DNA from: JAYPUG01 sp038117265
Lineage (GTDB): Bacteria > Pseudomonadota > Alphaproteobacteria > UBA6615
Length of the DNA: 45,126 nucleotides
Reading direction: 5' to 3'
NCBI GenBank assembly: GCA_038117265.1
Contig: JAYOFO010000014.1
Coordinates: 1-45,126 of the forward strand
The notes under the pieces are model-generated. The model did no database searches, had not been told where the DNA came from, and saw nothing but the letters and a program-made list of their open reading frames with translations. Each line of letters begins with the position of its first letter. Within the stretch, counting starts at the first letter, position 1. The translations under genes were made by a program, and so were the position numbers. Positions 42,010-45,126 of this stretch are shown here, one piece after another.

Positions 42010-44360
42010 TGGCCGGACACCCCCGTAGGGCGTCGCCGGTGCCGCATGGCGGTCCCCAGCAGTGCCACGACGAGGGCGAGTGCCGAAGCGGCCGAAATGG
42101 CGCCGTTGACCGTGCTGTGGCTGGGCCGGAAGGCGAAGATCACCTCGCTGTCCCCCGGCGTGAGATAGACGCCGCGGCCGATGATGTTCGCCGGCAGGAT
42201 GTCGGCGGGCGTCCCGTTCACCGTCGCGGTCCAGCCCGGATAGACCATGTCCCGCAGGACGAGGATGCCCGCGGCACCGGCGTTGCCCCGTACGACGATG
42301 CGGTCGGGGGCGTAGCTGGCGATCCGGAAGCCCGAATTCGTCAGCGCGCCGTCGCCGGCCGGGGCCGGCCCCGACGGGAAACCGGCGATGTCGGCCTCGA
42401 GGATCAGCCGGCCCGCCTCGAACGGTGCGGCGTGCAGGGCTTCGACCGCGCCATCCAGGTCGGCGACCTGTTCGCCCGCTGTGTAGAAGCCGATGCGGCC
42501 CAGCGTCTGCGGATCCTCGTAGATGTGGAATCCGCTATAGGGATCGAAGGTCCGGTAGCGGAAGCCCAGCGCCTCCGCGAAGGCACGGTCCGCGTCGCCG
42601 TCGACGAAGTGGAAGCGCACGTCGAGCGCACGCGCCAGGGCCAGGCGTTCCGGGGTCAGCACGTCCGACGCCGCCTTCCGAAGGCCCATCCGCCCGCAGG
42701 CCGTGGTCTGCGTCCAGCCGAACGTCTTCGACAGTTCCCAGGCGCGCCGCAGCGGCAGCGAGGTGAAGGTCAGCGCCCATTCGGTGTCGCGCGCGGACGC
42801 CATGGCGTAGAAGCACTCGCCGCCGGCGCTCTTGTAGACGAAGGCCCGCCCCTTGCCGTGGCCGCCGATGTCGATCGTCGGCGGCTGCGCGGTCCCGCGG
42901 AACTCTTCGACATAGCGGATCGTCGCCTCCCGGTTGCGGTCGGCCGGCAGGGTGAGCGACATCGCCCAGGACAGCGCGTCGATCAGCCCGACCGCGACGA
43001 GGACGGCGATGACGGTGCGCCGTTGCACGGCACGCCGGGCGGCGAGGTGGCAGGCCAGAAGCACGATCCCGGCCACCAGGAACGGGCGAATGAATGCGGG
43101 GTTCGGGCCGATGCCCCACACAACCACCAGCACGATCGCGCCCAGTATGGTGAGCCCGGCGAGGATGGCGGCGCTGCGCCCGGCGTCGCGCCACGACACG
43201 GTGTGGCCCAGCGCATCGACCGCGTGCACGGCGAGCGCCAGCATCAGCAGGTTCCACGCGATCATCCAGAACGAGCTGTGGCGGATGTCCCCGATGATCG
43301 GGAGCGCGCGGATCAGGAAGTTGACGGGCTCGCGCGACGTGGCGGCCATCAGGATGACGATGGCCGTGATGACCACGAGCCAGATCTGGCGCCGGGTCAG
43401 GCGGCGCAGCTGGACGAACGCCAGGAACAGCGGAATCCAGCCCAGATACGCCGCATGTTCGAAGAAATACAGCTGCTTGCCGCGCGCGAGACCGTCGGGA
43501 AACCAGAACGCCGCCATCAGCACGTCGAACGGGTGCATCGTCCCGGTGCGCAGATAGTCCTTGTGGGACAGTTCGCGGTTGACCGCGAACTGCGCGTATT
43601 CGGCGATCGGCGCGACGAGGAACAGCAGGACGAGCCCGCACGGGATGAAGAACAGCGCGCCGGCGCGAACCGCCTCGGGCAGGCCGCCCGCGAGCCAGCC
43701 GCCGCTGCGTTCGCGCAGGTCGCGGACGGCGAGCGCCAGCAGGACGAAGCCGATCACCGCAGAGAGGTAGAACCACACGAAGGCGGGCGCGGCCAGGAAG
43801 TGGAGAATGTGCAGGCACGACGCGCCGAGATAGAGATCGATCCTGTGTTCGCGGTAGCCGCGCACCAGGAGGTAGAGCGTCCACGGCCCGAACAGCATCT
43901 TCTCGGGGTTCTGGGCGATGAACGCCGTGTTGAAGAACACGCCGCTCAGCACCAGCACGGCCCCGGCCAAGAAGGCGGTCGACCGGTCGTCGGTCAGCTG
44001 GCGAAACAGGAAATACCCGCCGACGATCCCCCCGGCCGTATAGACGAACCAGTTGAGGAAGCCGAACAGCGGCACGGGGATGAGCTCCGTGAACAGGTGC
44101 GGCGGATACCAGGATTCGAACAGCGGATTGCCGAAGCGCGGCACGCCGAATTCGATCTGGGGCTGCCAGAAGATCGTGCCGGGGTCTTCCAGGAACGAGA
44201 ACGGCCCGGTCACGAAGATGTCGCGGAAGAACTGGCTCTCGTTCCCCGGAATGTGCTGCCAGTGCGCGATCGGCGGCAGGTAGAGGATCAGGGCAACGAG
44301 GGACGCCGCGCCCGCGACCAGCCAGAACTCGCGCGGGGTCGTGGCGGGCCGGCCGCTCAT
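42006..44360 (-). CDS. YfhO-like large polytopic membrane protein
   Basis: This 784-residue protein has about 12-13 hydrophobic helices in its first 490 residues, a soluble C-terminal region (about 500-745), and a last helix near 755-775. The early WYPPHLFTELIPVPLFG and the later DMVYPGWTATVNGTPADI with GVYLTPGDSEVIFAFRP are typical of YfhO-type proteins, a GT-C-like group linked to surface glycan or teichoic-acid glycosylation. ATG 44360 overlaps the upstream methyltransferase stop by ATGA; the frame is open further upstream, but as a shadow of that gene. A lipid-linked sugar role is inferred. Confidence 0.82.
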   Translation of the reverse strand: MSGRPATTPREFWLVAGAASLVALILYLPPIAHWQHIPGNESQFFRDIFVTGPFSFLEDPGTIFWQPQIEFGVPRFGNPLFESWYPPHLFTELIPVPLFGFLNWFVYTAGGIVGGYFLFRQLTDDRSTAFLAGAVLVLSGVFFNTAFIAQNPEKMLFGPWTLYLLVRGYREHRIDLYLGASCLHILHFLAAPAFVWFYLSAVIGFVLLALAVRDLRERSGGWLAGGLPEAVRAGALFFIPCGLVLLFLVAPIAEYAQFAVNRELSHKDYLRTGTMHPFDVLMAAFWFPDGLARGKQLYFFEHAAYLGWIPLFLAFVQLRRLTRRQIWLVVITAIVILMAATSREPVNFLIRALPIIGDIRHSSFWMIAWNLLMLALAVHAVDALGHTVSWRDAGRSAAILAGLTILGAIVLVVVWGIGPNPAFIRPFLVAGIVLLACHLAARRAVQRRTVIAVLVAVGLIDALSWAMSLTLPADRNREATIRYVEEFRGTAQPPTIDIGGHGKGRAFVYKSAGGECFYAMASARDTEWALTFTSLPLRRAWELSKTFGWTQTTACGRMGLRKAASDVLTPERLALARALDVRFHFVDGDADRAFAEALGFRYRTFDPYSGFHIYEDPQTLGRIGFYTAGEQVADLDGAVEALHAAPFEAGRLILEADIAGFPSGPAPAGDGALTNSGFRIASYAPDRIVVRGNAGAAGILVLRDMVYPGWTATVNGTPADILPANIIGRGVYLTPGDSEVIFAFRPSHSTVNGAISAASALALVVALLGTAMRHRRRPTGVSGQ

Positions 44361-45126
44361 CCGGCACCCCCGCCCCCCAGGCGGGCGACGCAATAGGCGT
44401 TCCAGGTCTGCGGCGTGGCCGGGCCGTCGCCCGCCCAGTCGCGGATGCTGACGTCGGTGAACCCGGCGGCGGCGAGCGCATCGCGAATTTCGGGCTCGAA
44501 CAGGTAGCGCACCTCGTGCAGCTCCTCGGCCATCGTCCATTCGCCGCTGCCCGCCAGCGCGCTGAACAGCTGGTAGCGGACGCGGACGATGTTCGTCGCC
44601 GGGTCGTGATCGGGTTCGGCGATGCGCACCACCCTGAGCCGGTCGTCGGCCACCCGCTTGACCCGAAGGGTCGGCGGATCGGCCTGTACCGCCGTGCCGT
44701 ACCAGAATTCGAACAGGAACACGCCGCCCGGTTTCAGGTGGCGCGCGGCCGTCCGGAACGCCGCGGCGAGGGCATCGGGCGTGGTCTGGTAGCACATGAC
44801 ATGGAACAGGCTGACGGCCGCGTCGAACCGCCGGCCGAGATCCATATTCGTGGCATCGCCCTGGGCGAAGGTCGCGACACCGGCATCGTCGGGAAGCGCG
44901 GCGCGCCGGGCCGCGGCGTAGCCCAGCATGGTGTCGCTGAGGTCCGTTCCCGTCACCGCGAAGCCGGCCTTCATGAATTCGATGGCGTGCCGGCCGGTAC
45001 CGCACCCGATGTCGAGCAGCGATCCGCGGGCGACGCCGCGCGCGGCCAGCGCGTCGGCGACCTTGCGCGCCTCGCCGGCATAGTCCTTGTCGGCGTAGAT
45101 CAGGTCGTAGCAGTCGGCGTAGTCGG
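44357..45126 (-). CDS. SAM-dependent methyltransferase (5' end beyond window)
   Basis: The frame is open to the window edge; the first complete codon visible ends the window and reads DYADCYDLIYADKDYAGEA, typical of class I methyltransferase N-termini, so only a few residues are missing. Motif I is LLDIGCGTGRHAIEF, followed by VTGTDLS and ARHLKPGGVFLFEFWYG. An internal ATG at 44974 lies after motif I and cannot be the start. It overlaps the YfhO-like gene by 4 bases (ATGA), so it heads a three-gene coupled unit. Substrate unknown. Confidence 0.85.
   Translation of the reverse strand, partial: DYADCYDLIYADKDYAGEARKVADALAARGVARGSLLDIGCGTGRHAIEFMKAGFAVTGTDLSDTMLGYAAARRAALPDDAGVATFAQGDATNMDLGRRFDAAVSLFHVMCYQTTPDALAAAFRTAARHLKPGGVFLFEFWYGTAVQADPPTLRVKRVADDRLRVVRIAEPDHDPATNIVRVRYQLFSALAGSGEWTMAEELHEVRYLFEPEIRDALAAAGFTDVSIRDWAGDGPATPQTWNAYCVARLGGGGAG

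Overview
This is a GC-rich window, roughly two-thirds G+C by eye, from an alphaproteobacterial chromosome. The glyQ-glyS-ppdK order, the GcvT-like YgfZ protein, the stand-alone receiver protein and the DctP-DctQ-DctM TRAP transporter all suit a Rhodospirillales-like or related alphaproteobacterium. I saw no rRNA, tRNA, insertion sequence, CRISPR array or prophage gene. Coding density is very high: no gap between supported genes exceeds 300 bases, and the longest is about 220. AT-rich islands near 5.5-5.7, 34.2-34.3, 38.0 and 41.1 kb are short and intergenic.

Layout. 0-5.3 kb: housekeeping glyQ (cut by the window edge), glyS and ppdK, closed by a strong bidirectional terminator. 5.3-6.6 kb: a 50-residue protein and ygfZ, both on the minus strand. 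6.7-11.3 kb: a tightly packed plus-strand surface-glycan operon (heptosyltransferase-like GT9, GT2, GT4, and an AsnB-type amidotransferase), faced by a lipoprotein gene. 12.1-14.3 kb: an SCP2-type thiolase and an AcuI-like acrylyl-CoA reductase. 14.4-16.1 kb: a small lipoprotein, a Sel1-repeat protein and a membrane-anchored ORF that runs into the opposite gene. 15.8-19.3 kb: a kynurenine-formamidase-like hydrolase and a 3-hydroxyisobutyrate-dehydrogenase-like enzyme, divergent from a 2-oxoglutarate/Fe(II) oxygenase and a GlcG-like protein. 19.3-23.3 kb: a minus-strand operon arsC, amidase, ketopantoate-reductase-like gene and Bcr/CflA exporter. 23.4-24.0 kb: a receiver protein.

24.0-33.2 kb is the most interesting part. 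It is one minus-strand block that reads acyl-CoA ligase, D-tartrate-dehydratase-like enolase-superfamily enzyme, C-C/ester hydrolase, PsrA-like TetR regulator, cyclase-family hydrolase, and TRAP DctP-DctQ-DctM. It looks like an uptake-and-catabolism island for an organic acid that I cannot name. A PsrA-type operator lies before the regulator. A strong stem-loop lies between dctP and dctQ. 33.3-40.4 kb continues with accessory metabolism: a Rid protein lacking the deaminase residues, an MFS exporter, an IlvD/Edd sugar-acid dehydratase, a DRE-TIM carboligase/lyase and an atypical SDR. 40.4-41.2 kb: a CBS-BON protein preceded by a perfect FNR-type box. 41.2-45.1 kb: two SAM methyltransferases flanking a large YfhO-like membrane protein, linked by ATGA overlaps; the last gene leaves the window.

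Functions are from recognised motifs and family memory only; no database search was run. Start sites were chosen from Shine-Dalgarno position, family N-termini and overlap with neighbours.
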